Below are positions 34,601-46,500 of a stretch of 64,000 nt of DNA, piece after piece. Numbering within the stretch: position 1 is the stretch's first letter; every line of letters starts with the position of its first letter. A program made the translations under genes and the position numbers. Under the pieces are notes generated by a model. That model was not told the origin of the DNA. It saw nothing but the letters and a program-made list of their open reading frames with translations, and made no database searches. Source of the DNA: Syncephalastrum monosporum B8922 (lineage: Eukaryota; Mucoromycota; Mucoromycetes; Mucorales; Syncephalastraceae); NCBI GenBank assembly GCA_000697355.1, contig JNEN01001260.1, positions 310,001-374,000 of the forward strand, written 5' to 3'.

Positions 34601-36931
34601 ATGGAGGATGCACGCGAAGTAGCCGTCGCCAAATTGGCGGAACTGTTGAAGCACCCAGATGATCTCAACACCAAAGTGGGGCCACTGGCCAGGAAGCTTG
34701 CTAAGGAAAAGGCCTCGATTGACGCGCAGCTCAACACGGGGGTTCAGACGCAGCTCGACAATGTGCAGGAAGGCCTCGAGACGCTGACGATCTCTCAGAA
34801 AAACAGCAACACAGTCAAGGAGAACATGCGCCAAATCGACCGTCTATGCAGAGATGCCCAGTCAATGATTGGCGACTTCCCTCGCATTAGCAAGGCAAGC
34901 TTCTAAACGGACTGACTGGATTACGCCGTGTGCATGATGGGACGGACGATAGCTGACCCGAAACAATGTGAATGATAGATCTCGCGAATTCATCAGAACT
35001 TTGCGGCAACGCAGCAAAAGGTGGAGGCGTTGCAGGAATTGTACCAGCGGCTCAAGTACGTCGAGGACATGTTCCGGCCGCTCCAGGAAGACCCGTTTTC
35101 ACCGTCGGACCAGCCGCTCCTGCATATTCACTACCATCTCTTCAAGCTTGAGGAGTTCCGCGACCAGACGATGCACCAAGCCAGAGACTCGCCCCACGAC
35201 GTCATCATCACCCTCAAAACGTACTTCCGCAGACTCGATGTCCTCTCAGACGACTTTACCCAGTATCTGTGGCTGCTCTCGCGCCACCTGCTTCAGCTCA
35301 TCGATGCCGACTGCGGCCCGACCGTCGTGAAGCTCGCCAAAATCATTGAGGTCGAAGAACAGGCAGACGAGAAGGCCCTGGCCGCGCGTCAAGCACAGTC
35401 GAATCACCAGGACCTGCAGGGCCAGCAGAAGGGCTGGCGCCTCGCAGAAGGTAACCCGCGCACCATCAAGTCGTACCGCGTGGAGTTTTTCGAGCAGCTG
35501 CATCAATCCTTGTTGGAGCGCTTTGAGGACATGTTGGCGCCGTATAAGGAAGCCGAGGACTGGTCCGGTGCGCTGGATGTCACCGACTTCATCTTCAACG
35601 ACCTCGAGCTCGTATTCGACCAGATTGTTCCCAAGTTCCCCAAAAAGTACAAGATCTTCCCCTATTTCGTCCTCGAATACCACCGCCACACCTACGACTT
35701 TTTGAACCAGATCGTCGGCCAAGACCTGGATGCCGGAACGATCCTTCGCCTGCTGCGCTTTGTACGGGACTACTACTCGACCATGAGCACGCGGCTCGGC
35801 GTCACCGAAGAATTGCTCGAGCCGCAGCTCCTGGACGGACAAGAACAAAATCTGGTCGATGAATACCTCAAACTGGTCCGCGCCAAACTTGTCGAGTGGA
35901 CGTCCAACCTCATGTCGAAGGAGTCGCGTGACTTTGTGCAGCGCACCGAACCCCCCGAGATGACACCTGACGGTCAATACGGCATGGTCGGTGCCGTCGA
36001 CATGTTCCAGATCATCAACCAACAGATCGACGTCGCAGCAGACGCCAACCAAGGCAAACTCCTTTACCTTGTCGTCAGCGAGTGCCACAAGGTCATGAAG
36101 GATTCACAGAGCTTTTGGAAGAAGTTGCTGGCCTCCGAGCTGCGCAAGCAAGTTGACGCACCCGATGAAGCACCCGAGGGTTTTGTCGAGTACGTGATGG
36201 CCATGGCAAACGACCAGATCAAATGTGCCGATTTCGCCGAAAATATTGTGAAGCGTATCATGCCGTTTGTCGAGGGCAAGTACAAGTCGCAGGTTCACGA
36301 TAAGCTTTCTACAGCCGTGGACGGCTATATGCAAATTGCTGCCAGCGGCCGCGAGGCGCTGCTCGAAGTCACTTTTAACGACCTTCGGCCCGTGTTTAAC
36401 GAGCTGTTTACAGCGCGATGGTACGAGCAGCCGCTCGTGCCCTCTATCATCGAAACGCTCAAGGACTATTGCCAAGATTTTGCGACGCATCTCAACGACT
36501 TTTTGTTCAACAAACTCATTGATGACACGATGGACCGGTTCATCATGCTGTACCTGGAAGCCATGCGGCACAAGAACGCCAAGTTCCAGATGGAAGTGTG
36601 CCTGGACAAGATCCAAAAGGATGTGCGACTCTCCTTCAACTTCTTTGCCAAGTTTAAGTCTGTGGAAGAGTTAGAAGAGCGATTTGACGTGATTGACAAG
36701 GTCCATACGCTGCTGGAGAGTAACAGACGGATGATCTTTGTCGATTACTACTCCCTTCGACAAGCCTACCCGGATGTACCGCTTGCCTTTGTGGAAGACA
36801 TTCTCAGCAAGCGCGACGACCTCGACCGGGCCGCCCTCAAAGATATCATAGAAGGCATCAAAGCGAAAGCCCGAGAATATGAACCTGATGCCAATACTCC
36901 ACCAACTATCTTTAGCCGTATCAAATGGTAA
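34601..36931 (+). CDS. SEC6: Exocyst complex subunit Sec6
   Basis: A subunit of the eight-protein exocyst that tethers secretory vesicles to the plasma membrane. It has 748 residues in two exons (34601-34894, 34979-36931; joined length divides by three). The N-terminus is coiled coil (KLAKEKASIDAQLNTGVQTQ and onward), as in all CATCHR-family subunits. The rest is the helical-rod Sec6 domain; readable family blocks include QLYWLLSRHL-like WLLSRHLLQLI, GLTVEELLEPQ-like LGVTEELLEPQLL, and the C-terminal VEELEERFDVIDKVHTLLES. The protein ends PPTIFSRIKW. The only intron starts with GC (AAG|GCAAGC), not GT, and no GT donor nearby keeps the frame. In yeast Sec6 also contacts the SNARE Sec9, the partner of the Sso syntaxin encoded 10 kb to the left. 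Confidence 0.93.
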
Positions 36932-36952
36932 TAAATATACCCTCTCTCTCAT

Positions 36953-37005
<53 letters not shown>

Positions 37006-37080
37006 GTGTGTGTGTGTATGTGTGCTTGTCTGCTATCCGATGGTTCGTCTTCTTTGGTATATGCATGTATTTGTGTTTAT
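36932..37080. repeat. CT then GT microsatellite between convergent genes
   Basis: A CT dinucleotide run (about 36954-36999) passes straight into a GT/GTAT run (37000-37024) just after the SEC6 stop. It probably lies in the SEC6 3' untranslated region and opposite the end of CSN8. Confidence 0.85.
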
Positions 37081-37915
37081 TTAGATCTTTTCGAGATTCA
37101 ACATGACGTCTGTCAGGACGTTGAACTGTGAGAAGGTGGGTGGTGTACGTTTTGGAAGTTCTAATGAGTGTGCAGATGTGAATAAATGAGACAGGTGAAT
37201 AGAAGTACCAGTAAATTCTGCTTACCCGGTACAAAAGGTCTCAGCAAATCTGAGGATGCGTCGTGCTGCCATCCCTCGGCTTGCAGTGCTGTTTAACGGT
37301 CAGACACACGACCGTCCAAAGTCTGGACTATCATACCTTTTAAAAGTTCATCTTTGGGCATTCCAAAGAACTGAATGGCCTCGGTGACGTGTATGTTGGT
37401 GTAGGCGTTAGCGATATGTGCAAGCATGCGCCGCTGGACAGTGTCTATCATACAAGGCGACTCAGCCAGAGGTCCTACTTTATCATATTCGTATGATACA
37501 TACCTTTCAGATCAGCGATAAGAGGCTGAAGGTAAGACGGCCATTCGAAAGCGCTCAACGCTGCGTAAAAGTCGGGATAGTTTCGTCGAGATAAAGAAGT
37601 GACAACGGCCCAGGTCGCCTGGACTTCTTCGCTCGGTTGACCTTTCAAGCGTTTGTGAAGGAACTGCGCAGCCGATCTTGGGGAGTTGTGTAAGCTCGAG
37701 AGCAGGTCGGACGGAGGTGTATATAACAAGGAAAACGACGAATGAGTGACTCACATGTTGTCAAGAATGATGTAGGCGGCGAGGAGGAGAGAGTATACGT
37801 GACTGAGCGGGATCGCCGCGGAATCACCCATGTGGTACGCGAGCTCCATGTCTTGGCACACTTCAACAAGCTTCGCATAATCCTTGCTGGCAATAAGTCT
37901 TTCCAAATCGTCCAT
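37081..37915 (-). CDS. COP9 signalosome subunit 8-like PCI protein
   Basis: A small helical PCI-domain protein of about 205 residues in five exons. It starts MDDLERLIASKDYAKLVEVC, with helical repeats through SHVYSLLLAAYIILDN. The next exon holds AAQFLHKRLKGQPSEEV, then NYPDFYAALSAFEWPSYLQP. The winged-helix part is RMLAHIANAYTNIHVTEAIQ and LLKALQAEGWQHD. Order, size and these helices fit CSN8, the smallest scaffold subunit of the COP9 signalosome, which removes Nedd8 from cullins; proteasome Rpn12 is longer. The last join was chosen as CTG|GTACTT to give the ending FNVLTDVMLNLEKI; a stronger-looking donor slightly upstream would lead into low-complexity sequence. No other COP9 subunit is in the window. 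Confidence 0.7.
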
Positions 37916-38268
37916 TGCGAGTGGATAAAGCCAGACCAGAGGTCTCAATGGCTGTACAATTTTGAATTCGCGCGCGTCCCTCTGCTCCTGTATTATGCGC
38001 CTGTGACACCCACCCCGCATCGAGTGGCATATTTTATGCCTCAGCTTTGGGATATCATCTCGAGATTTGGAGACTGCACAACCAAGTCCAAGTGTGAATA
38101 GCCCGCGAGAAGACCGGCCAAATAAAAAGCGCTAACGGATCTCCACATATCTTACCCGGAAGGTTTATTGCATTACGCACCATCCGCTTCGGGAATATAA
38201 CCCAGGATAGAAATCCACCATTGCTCCCCTCTTCTTCCTATTACTTCTCGCTCTCCTTCGCCTATCAT
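37916..38268. promoter_or_regulatory. Divergent promoter, CSN8 / sorbosone dehydrogenase
   Basis: About 350 bases between two diverging starts. A CT-rich leader lies at 38222-38262. No clear TATA box or coding region. Confidence 0.4.
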
Positions 38269-39974
38269 ATGCGCTGCCGTATTGGAATCTATTTTGCCCT
38301 CACAACCGTAGCGCTCTCCGCCGTCGCCTCCAATTCAGGCCCTGATAACTCGGTTCTGCAGGGTGATGACGACGCGACAGCCCTCCAAGCCCAAGGCGCC
38401 ATGCGTGTCGGCTCTGATAATGCCATCGTTCCCGATGCGTCTTCAGAGCATCCTTTGATCCAGCCTCATCCGGAGGCCCAGCCGCTCTGTGAGCCTGCTT
38501 CGTCAATCAAAGCCTCGGCAGCATTCAGGGTCATGGATGGATACACTGCCAAGGTGCTGACGCGTGATGTGGCCAATCCACGTAAAATTGTTTTGGATAC
38601 TGCCAACCACCTGCTCGCTGTCTCGGGTGGGCAGGCCGTCTATTCCATTCGAATGGACAAGTGCGGTAACTCAGAGTCGGTGCCTATTCTGACCTCACAC
38701 CAGCTGGACGGTCCCATCGAGTTTGGTCTTGCTCTGTACGACGGTCATCTCTACGTCGGCACGGCCGATGCTATCTGGCAATATCCCTACGTCGATGGTC
38801 AGCACTCGCCCCTCGGCGAGGGTACACGCGTTGTGCACAACATTAAGGGTACCCGTCCTGACGTTGCCATTGATCCGTTTGGTCATGCCTACATTCCCCG
38901 CACCACTGCCAACGGCGATGTTAATACAGAAGCAGCTTCGCGCGATGCCGTGATCAAACGCTTTAATTTCCGTGCTGTGCCCTCGGATGGCTATGACTTT
39001 GAAACAGACGGCGAGGTATGTTTATTCTCCTTTCTCCGAGGCTATTCGAGTATGCAGCACTCACGACTGGTAGATCTATGCTTATGGCACCAACGTACAA
39101 GGTGCTATGGCATTCGATGCACAGGCCCGACTCTGGGGCATCGATGCTCCTTTTGAGGCATTCCGCCGTGCTGACTTGGGCGGTGGTAAGGAAAAAATGA
39201 AAGCTGTGATATCTGCGATGATTCATGTCTTCTCCCTTCAGATATTGCGCCCGTGGGTTTGGCTGAAGAAGTCAATCTCTATGAGTTCCCCTACAAGAAT
39301 TATGGCTACCCTTATTGTTTTACCGAATTCGATCTGTCTCCCTTTACAGAAAGCGCCAAGGGCAAGGGTGCCCAATGGGTAAGATATCCTTTATTATACA
39401 CTATAGCCAAACAATCATATCTTAACCTATGCTGTAGGCACATCCTGTCTTTATGAACGACTCGGTTAATATGGACAGCTACTGCCAGCAAGAAGAAAAT
39501 AATCGCCGACCCGCTGTGCCTCTCGTACCCGAGAGCCATGCATCCAGCATCTACTTTTATATGGGTACATTCTGTTCTGTGGGTGACATGGATACGATGG
39601 GCACCTCAGTTGGCCTGCCTTGCAACTGGACGGATACACCTATTGTCGCATACCACAACACGAACCGTGTCGTTCATTTACCTTTCGACGATCTTGGTCA
39701 CGTGCCTCGCTGGGACAAACAAGAGGAAGTCATTTTCGAGGCTCAGTCTGACATCGCCCCTGTCGGTCTTGCGGTCGATGCCTTTGGTCGTCTGATCGTC
39801 AGCAGTGATAATACCAACGAAATCTTTATGATCCAGCGCATCTATGATGAGAACGCTCACAAAGCACTCACTGACAAATACGATGCGCACGAACGCGCAC
39901 AGGAGGCCAAAGAGGAAGCCAAGGAGCGTGCGCTTGCCGAGGAGCAAGGTGTCGACGTCGATGATCTTCCTTGA
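38269..39974 (+). CDS. Secreted sorbosone/glucose dehydrogenase-like beta propeller
   Basis: A secreted protein of roughly 500 residues in four exons. The signal peptide is at about residues 1-20 (CRIGIYFALTTVALSAVAS). The body has repeated beta-strand blocks such as YTAKVLTRDVANPRKIVLD, FGLALYDGHLYVGTADAIWQ and HNIKGTRPDVAIDPFGHAYI, consistent with the six-bladed propeller of PQQ-dependent soluble glucose/L-sorbosone dehydrogenases. Cysteines at CEPAS, MDKCGN, YPYCF, YCQQ, FCSVG and LPCNW suggest disulfides. The ending block PVGLAVDAFGRLIVSSDN is the usual last blade. The C-terminal 40 residues are charged and helical (KEEAKERALAEEQGVDVDD), an unusual tail. The PQQ ligands cannot be judged by eye, so enzyme activity and substrate remain open. 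Start at 38269 chosen for the clean signal peptide. Confidence 0.75.
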
Positions 39975-40136
39975 AAATATAATAAATTTTTGTTGCTATA
40001 TAGGAGAACGATATATGCTTTATGTACGTGTATTGCTATATGATATGACGATAGTAGCGAGATGATTTAACGTACGCTCGTTATGTAATAACTCTGCGCT
40101 ATTCTATTTTGATTTTCTTCCGTGTATCGCAACTTC

Positions 40137-40734
40137 CTAAATCATAACATAGCCTCCAACTGCAATCAGACCAGCAGAGATGAGCGACAGAGGTTTGAGG
40201 GACATTGCGGCAGACTGATCCTGACTTTCAGTACTTTCGCTTGAGGATGAGGATGGGCTAGAAGACGAGCCCGACGCGGCTACCGAGCCCGACGCGGAGG
40301 GTGACGATGAAGATCCGTCACAAGTATCACTCTTGTGTTCGGCATACCACGCACATGCCTGAGCATATTCACGGGAGCTATAATCTTGCTGTTCAGTAGA
40401 AGTGCAGCCCATCATACAGGTGCCTGCGGCAGACATGAACGCGGTGTAGTCAGGAGTGCCCTTGCCGCACTCATAGGAGAGCGATTTGATAAAGTTGGAA
40501 GAAGAAGGATCCGTGGTATAATCACTGTAGAGACTAGTACCTGCAGACTTTTTCCTTTGGTGAATAAGACAGCCATGTAGAGCCTCGGTCTACTTCATGA
40601 AAGTTTACCTTTTTGCAGTTCTCAATACAATCGGGACCAGCAGTGACATTATAGGATGATCTGCAGTCAATAGCCTCGACTGGAGCAAGGATACCAGCAA
40701 GACCAATGAGAGAAACGAGACACAGGACACGCAT
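40137..40734 (-). CDS. Small secreted 8-cysteine protein, probable GPI anchor
   Basis: About 165 residues in two exons. The signal peptide MRVLCLVSLIGLAGILAPVEA sits right at the start (40734). The mature part has eight cysteines: IDC, PDC, ENC, YEC, GTC, MGC, QAC and DTC. A linker of about 45 residues made almost only of S, A, G, P, E follows. The C-terminus is hydrophobic (LSLISAGLIAVGGYVMI), as in GPI-anchored fungal wall proteins. Eight cysteines recall the CFEM domain, but the spacing (no CxC pair) does not fit, so I leave the family open. Likely at the plasma membrane or cell wall. An ATG 36 bases upstream would lengthen the start but spoil the signal peptide. Confidence 0.7.
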
Positions 40735-41637
40735 GATGATACAGAGGGTAGTGTTGGGAACTGAAAGCACGTTGTAGTTGCGCTTGACATCGAGATTTTA
40801 TGGATTTTGCTTCGGCATCTGTGTCCCCGCGCGGGGACATACCTTTAGCAGTGCTCCGCTCAAGCTCCGGTTGTAATGCACGGACAGAGTGATATGGTGT
40901 CCCGGGAAATCGGCGGCGTAACACAGCGGCGACAAAACTGGGTTATCTGATGGTATCCATGCGTTCACGTTCTCACGTGTTGGCAATGAAGCTGATCGCA
41001 ACAATGTCCGAGCCAACGCTCGATAGATAGTTTTCTGAAATTGAGGCTGATCAAGTCATTTTTACAAATGAAGATAAACTATACCGCAAGCTGGTGGTAA
41101 CTGCGTAGCCTATACCTCGAGAATATGTTCATTGATACATGTTACTGCTCTCAATGGCAGAAAATTGACTCATTATACCAAGACAAAAGGATCTGATAAC
41201 GTACGAAGAGTAGTAGGTATTCTCGCAGCCATCAACTTTTGTACGACGATATATCCATGGATTCTACTACATGCTTTTCCTTCCATTGCATGATTCCTCT
41301 TTTTCCATGGTACCACTTCCATTGATTTTTTTTTTCTTTCCGCATGCTTGAACGAACATGATACAATCTGATACGTATGGACTCGGTGGCTGTTCCCCGA
41401 CTTGCCTCCAAGTGTGCCTTCAATTATGCTGAATTACAAAGGCTGGGTAATGCTATCGATTCACCTGTACTCAGTGGAATTCATATCACTATGTGACAGT
41501 TCTTGGCGTCTATTTTGTCCTCTTTCCTAATTGCGCGCCTGAAGACAGAAAGAAAACCCGATACAAAAAAAAAAAGTTAAAGCTGAAAAAAGAACTCCAG
41601 ATCAGATCTTCCTTCACTGCTCTTGCATCCTCCTGTA
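40735..41637. promoter_or_regulatory. Divergent intergenic region, 8-Cys protein / MFS
   Basis: About 900 bases between two diverging starts. AT-rich from 41050 on, with an A10 run at 41566-41575 close before the MFS start. A short GC palindrome, CCCCGCGCGGGG, lies at about 40824-40835. No coding region supported. Confidence 0.45.
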
Positions 41638-43143
41638 ATGGCTTCCCACGAAAAAAGCAACAATTGGACCTTGGATGATTCCGCTTCTCAAGAACTTACA
41701 AAAGAGGCCACGGACGCCAGCAATATCGATATGCGGCAGCATATCGAGACTCACGATCCTCCAACGCGCAAATTTCTGTGGATCGTACCTATATCACCAG
41801 ATGTACATCCCATCCAATTGTTCTTCTTTCTCTTTGCCGTTTTTACATCTCTCTCCGTCATTGTCTTCGTCTCTGCGGGCACTTCATGGATCCTTACCGG
41901 AATACTCGGCATCAGCGACAGCTCAGGCGATATCACCGGCTCATTATCGACGTACTCAGAAATAATGTCCATCGTTGCAGTCGTTTTTTGGGGCACCATG
42001 TCGGACACGATCGAAAAGCGAACAATCATGTCGATATCATTGGGTATCATGGGCGTCTGTGCCATCGGCTATCCATTTGTCAAGAATGTGTACCCGGATG
42101 CATTGATTCTTCGCCTATGCTACTCAATCGGGACAGCAGGTACCACAGCTATGATGGCCGCCATGATGGTGCAAGTCGCGCAGGGAAAAGGTGGCCTGGT
42201 CTCCGGCATGATTGGCGCTGTGTCCGGATTAGGCGCCATTTTTACGGCCTTTTGTCTCTTTGAGGTACCCTCTTTACTTAACAAGCAATATCAGTTTCAA
42301 GATTCCAACGAAAGTACACGCGTCGGCTTTGGTATTATTGGTGGCGTTACCGTGGCTATCGCAATTATCTTGTGGTTTCTTATGCCCCGCAAAGGCTCCA
42401 ACAAACCTGTTCTACCAAATATGTCGGTCTCCAACTTCCGATACCATGCTGTCAATTACTTTGTGCGAATCCACAAGGGTGCAAAAGAGGCGAAGGACCC
42501 ACGAATTGCGCTGGCGTTTGTGACAAGCTTCTTTGCACGTGCAGACGAAATTATCATCACCAATTTCATATCACTATGGGTCACACAATACTATATCGAC
42601 AGTGGTGTTTGTCGGGTTCAATCAAGCTGCTACCAAGCCATGGGATCAACGGGGACAATGACTGGAATTGCGCAAGCTGTAGCCTTGGTTGCTACACCCT
42701 TTTTTGGCGCTGCCTCCGAATATGCCGCCAAGGAGATTCCTGTGATCATTGCCGGTATCGTCGGTGCGTGTGGCTGTATTCCATTTGCCTTTTCGATCGA
42801 CCCGACCTCCTCGTCCGCCATGGCTTTTGTGGTGCTGATTGCTATCGGTGAATATGGCATGATAGTCTCTGGCATGGCTTTGATCAGCTCCAACCGTATC
42901 AAACCGGATATCCATGGCAGTGTGGCCGGCGCTTATTCTTTCTTTGGCGCGGTCGGCATTATCATCCTGTCGAAAGTGGGCGGAAAGCTATTTGATGTTT
43001 GGATGAAAGGCGCTCCTTTCCTACTGCTTGGCATAGGACATATCCTTGTCGGTATTATGGCCGCTTTGGTGCTCCTTTATCGTGTCGTTCAGCAGATTAG
43101 ACAGGGAAGAAGTCCTGGTGAACGATCTGCTTTTTTAACTTGA
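41638..43143 (+). CDS. Intronless MFS transporter
   Basis: A 501-residue major facilitator protein in a single exon, which is unusual here because nearly every other gene is split. The N-terminal 45 residues are polar and probably cytosolic. Helix 1 is LFFFLFAVFTSLSVIVFVSA. Helices 2 and 3 flank WGTMSDTIEKRTIMSISLGI, a weak version of MFS motif A (SD retained, RR replaced by KR). Further helices include GGLVSGMIGAVSGLGAIFTA, the motif-C-like helix 5 region, and GFGIIGGVTVAIAIILWFL. A central loop of about 60 residues carries KAKE-type charges. The second half ends LGIGHILVGIMAALVLLYRV. Twelve helices are plausible. Substrate unknown. A retroposed or transferred origin is possible, but base composition looks like the neighbours. 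Confidence 0.85.
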   Translation: MASHEKSNNWTLDDSASQELTKEATDASNIDMRQHIETHDPPTRKFLWIVPISPDVHPIQLFFFLFAVFTSLSVIVFVSAGTSWILTGILGISDSSGDITGSLSTYSEIMSIVAVVFWGTMSDTIEKRTIMSISLGIMGVCAIGYPFVKNVYPDALILRLCYSIGTAGTTAMMAAMMVQVAQGKGGLVSGMIGAVSGLGAIFTAFCLFEVPSLLNKQYQFQDSNESTRVGFGIIGGVTVAIAIILWFLMPRKGSNKPVLPNMSVSNFRYHAVNYFVRIHKGAKEAKDPRIALAFVTSFFARADEIIITNFISLWVTQYYIDSGVCRVQSSCYQAMGSTGTMTGIAQAVALVATPFFGAASEYAAKEIPVIIAGIVGACGCIPFAFSIDPTSSSAMAFVVLIAIGEYGMIVSGMALISSNRIKPDIHGSVAGAYSFFGAVGIIILSKVGGKLFDVWMKGAPFLLLGIGHILVGIMAALVLLYRVVQQIRQGRSPGERSAFLT

Positions 43144-43501
43144 TGTTCTTTTGATCGTGGTCTCACATTACGTCGACGATTTAATACTATGTACTATATC
43201 AATCAATAATTTCCAATAATACACACTTTTCCAGTAACTATTATATCCTGTATATGGATCAACTCTTTGCTCTATCCGTCATGAAACAATTTACAAAGTG
43301 TGGTACCGAATCGTGTAAAGTTCATATTACATGGCACTGAAACATGGTGACGATGAGTGTATTGGAGATAGTCTTTGTGTTGATATATGAGCTATGCAAA
43401 ACAGCCTGCTGGCTTTATTGCTCAATGGTATCGGTATTGGTGTTTGGTCGAGATGATGAAGGCTGGGAAAGATACAAGTATGACATGTTGGGATGTTGGA
43501 T
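43144..43501. other. Convergent 3' ends, MFS and ABCC genes
   Basis: Space between facing stop codons. AT-rich, no gene supported. Confidence 0.5.
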
Positions 43502-46500
43502 TCACATGAGATTCGTTGACTTGATAAACTCGTCGTCCTGCTGATAATGCAAAGCACCTGATCTTTCCATCATACACCGCAGAATGCCTTGTGGATTACT
43601 GAGCAGTTTATCCACTGTGTCAAACTCAACAAGACAGCCTTGATCGAAAACCATTGCCTTTTAAGAATAACGGTTATTCTATGTGCGTGTGCATAAAGCA
43701 TGATCCATTCTTACCTTGTCATAACGGAGGATACTTTGTAAGCGATGAGGGATAACCAAAAGTGTCTACATGATAGGGCTGTAAGATGTGAGTTCCACCT
43801 CACTCAATGAACTTACCGAGTCTGCGAATTCGGCCTTCATCACTTCATACAGCCTGGTTTCCTCTTCCTTCAATAGATGTGCTTCCTCCAGCACGACCAA
43901 ATTGGTGCAGTCCCGTAATATGGCGCGCGCAACGCAGAGGAGTTGTCTTTCTACCGCCGAGATACGTTCTTTCTTTGTTTGTATCTCCATATCGAGGTCT
44001 CGTACCACAGTATCCTTAAGTCCAACGCGATCCAAGGCTTGCCATAAATCAAAGTCGTTGTATTCCAAGAACGGATCTAGGTTTAAGCGCACCTAATAAA
44101 GACATCAGAGACATATCAAGCATAGTTGCGTATGAACTGACTGTTTTCCCAACGAGGCCTCCGTCTTTTGTTATGTACGTGATGCGCGATCGTAGGTCTT
44201 CAACACCAATCTATATAACACTATATGAGTAAAATGCAATAGAAGATGATGTCAGACACCGCGTACCCAGGCAATATTGATGCCATCAATCTTAATCGAC
44301 CCTTGTACAGGGTCAGAGAAGCGGAAAAGGCAGGAGACAAATGCATTCTTTTCGGCGCTGGCACGTCCAATCAGAGCAACTTTCTCGCCGGGAGCAATGT
44401 TGAAAGAAGCATGCTTTAACACAAGCTCCGTCGCATCTGCGCCTAGACTAAGACTCAAATCTCGCACTTGAATAGCCGCTGATGTAGGCCACTGTAGACC
44501 ATGTTACACTTGGTGAGCATAGGCTATTCTATACCCATAGGCTACTTACCGCTGCAGGAGGTCTTGAGCCTTCGACAATACCAGGTGGTTCTTGAGGCAT
44601 ATCCATGTATTCATTGATGCGCTCGATAGCTTCGAAATGCATATCCACGGTGGTAGATTGGCGCATGAGCCAGTAAATATACTCCAGGAGGCTCGTGGCA
44701 AATGTAAGGGCGATGCCAGCCGAACCTGCGTTGACCGAGCGATATAGCAGGAATACTCCAATAAAAAGGGAAAGTAATGCACCAATGAACTCGACGCGGA
44801 CGAATAGCCAACGGTTCGTAATCCACAGGGTATAGAAAGGTCGCATATTCTCGTCCAACAAACGAAGCATCTTCTCCATCATGGCCACCTCACCTCCGTA
44901 CGCACGTATCGTTGCAAGTCCTGCTACAGTATCTGTGTAAAAACTGAGGATCGGAGGGCGTGTTGTGGCATTAAGTTTCTTCAGTGCACGAGACGCACGA
45001 ACGTAAAGAGCACCGATATAAGCATAAGCAATGGCTGCATTTAATGTGTTTAGTTTATCTTTAGAGAAGTTTTTAGCCTCTTCAAATAACATACCTGCTA
45101 TCAGACACGCAATAAAAAATTCAGGCACAATGACACCGATTGTGAGTACGACGCCAGCAATTCCAACGATGGTCTGCAGTAGGAAATTGACATGCCACCC
45201 AAGACTGGAGTCAACGGTCTCAATGTCTTTGCTAAAGCGGTTTAAAATCTGGTCCGGCGGTAACTCGTTGAAAAATTGAAGTGGTGCTCTACAGATCGCT
45301 TGCAGAAGGCCTTGAAACAGAATATTTGAAGCTCGCAGGGATCCACGGTACTGAGCCACAGTACGAGCAAAGCTGCAAATTACAGTAATGAGACAGAGAC
45401 CAAGATAAATGAAGATGTAACGGTTGACAGCGTTTCCGGTAGGCTCTTCGCATGACCAGGTCTATAGAGACCATACCTAGTGTTAAATCTCAGAGGAATA
45501 AAATACGAATGTGTATACCTTCCTTTAGCCAGTAGCTTTCCAAGATAGTTGCCATACGTGCGAGCAGTATAAATGCAATAGCACAAAGCCAAAACTGGTA
45601 ACCTCCGCAAGAAGTAAAATAGGTCGCATAAGCAAGACGTCTTGCTTTAGTCTTTTCGTCTTCCTTGATATCATCCTCAATGGCTCGGACTGATTCACGC
45701 ATGACGGAGTCTGTATCGAATAGCTCATCTTCTTCAAACGGTGCTTCGCTTTCGAACATTGTTTCAATGCGGTCGTCGTTTAGATACGACATGTTGCCGC
45801 CGCCATCTGGTATCTGACTTGCCTCAATCCAGTCTGTAATGCCATCCTCCGTTTCCACCGTGCTGATTCTTCCCTGATCGAGCTGTACCAGCTTGCGTGC
45901 ACCGCGTACACGGCTTCCCAGCGTGTTCATCGCCAATATGACCGTCCTATCCGCCAATAAGTCACCAAGAAAGCACTTATCATGTATGAAGTTGGCCGTG
46001 TGTCGATCCAAAGACGACATAACATCATCGATGAGCACAACGCTGGCTTTCGAGTAGACGGCTCTTGCCAAAGATATTTTATGCTTTTGAGCGTCTAAAG
46101 CTGGGATCAGTCACATACATAGCCAGGATTCCTGACTTACCTGTCAGCGGCACTCCTTTGTCTCCAATATGGGTTAAATCCCCGTTTTCCATAAAAGATA
46201 GGTCCCGCAGCAGATCACACTGATAAAGTACAGCACGGTATCGAGCGTCATCCCATGGATCAAGGAAAGTGATATTCTCGCGCACTGTGCCGTTCTCGAT
46301 CCATGCTGTCTGCGCCACGTACGCCACACGGGAACTTGAATGAGCACGATCATCCGTCGGCAAATAGACGTTGCCGGACTCCAGCGACATCTGTCCGAGC
46401 AAAGCGCAGAGTAAACTTGTTTTGCCGCTACTGGGACGTCCTGTGACTATTGAGAGACATCCAAGCGGAAAATCAAGGTCATCCACCTTTAGGCTGAATG

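Noticed and set aside
35246..36088. 280-codon open frame on the minus strand
   Set aside because: Lies wholly inside the Sec6 coding exon and mirrors its codon pattern; a shadow frame.
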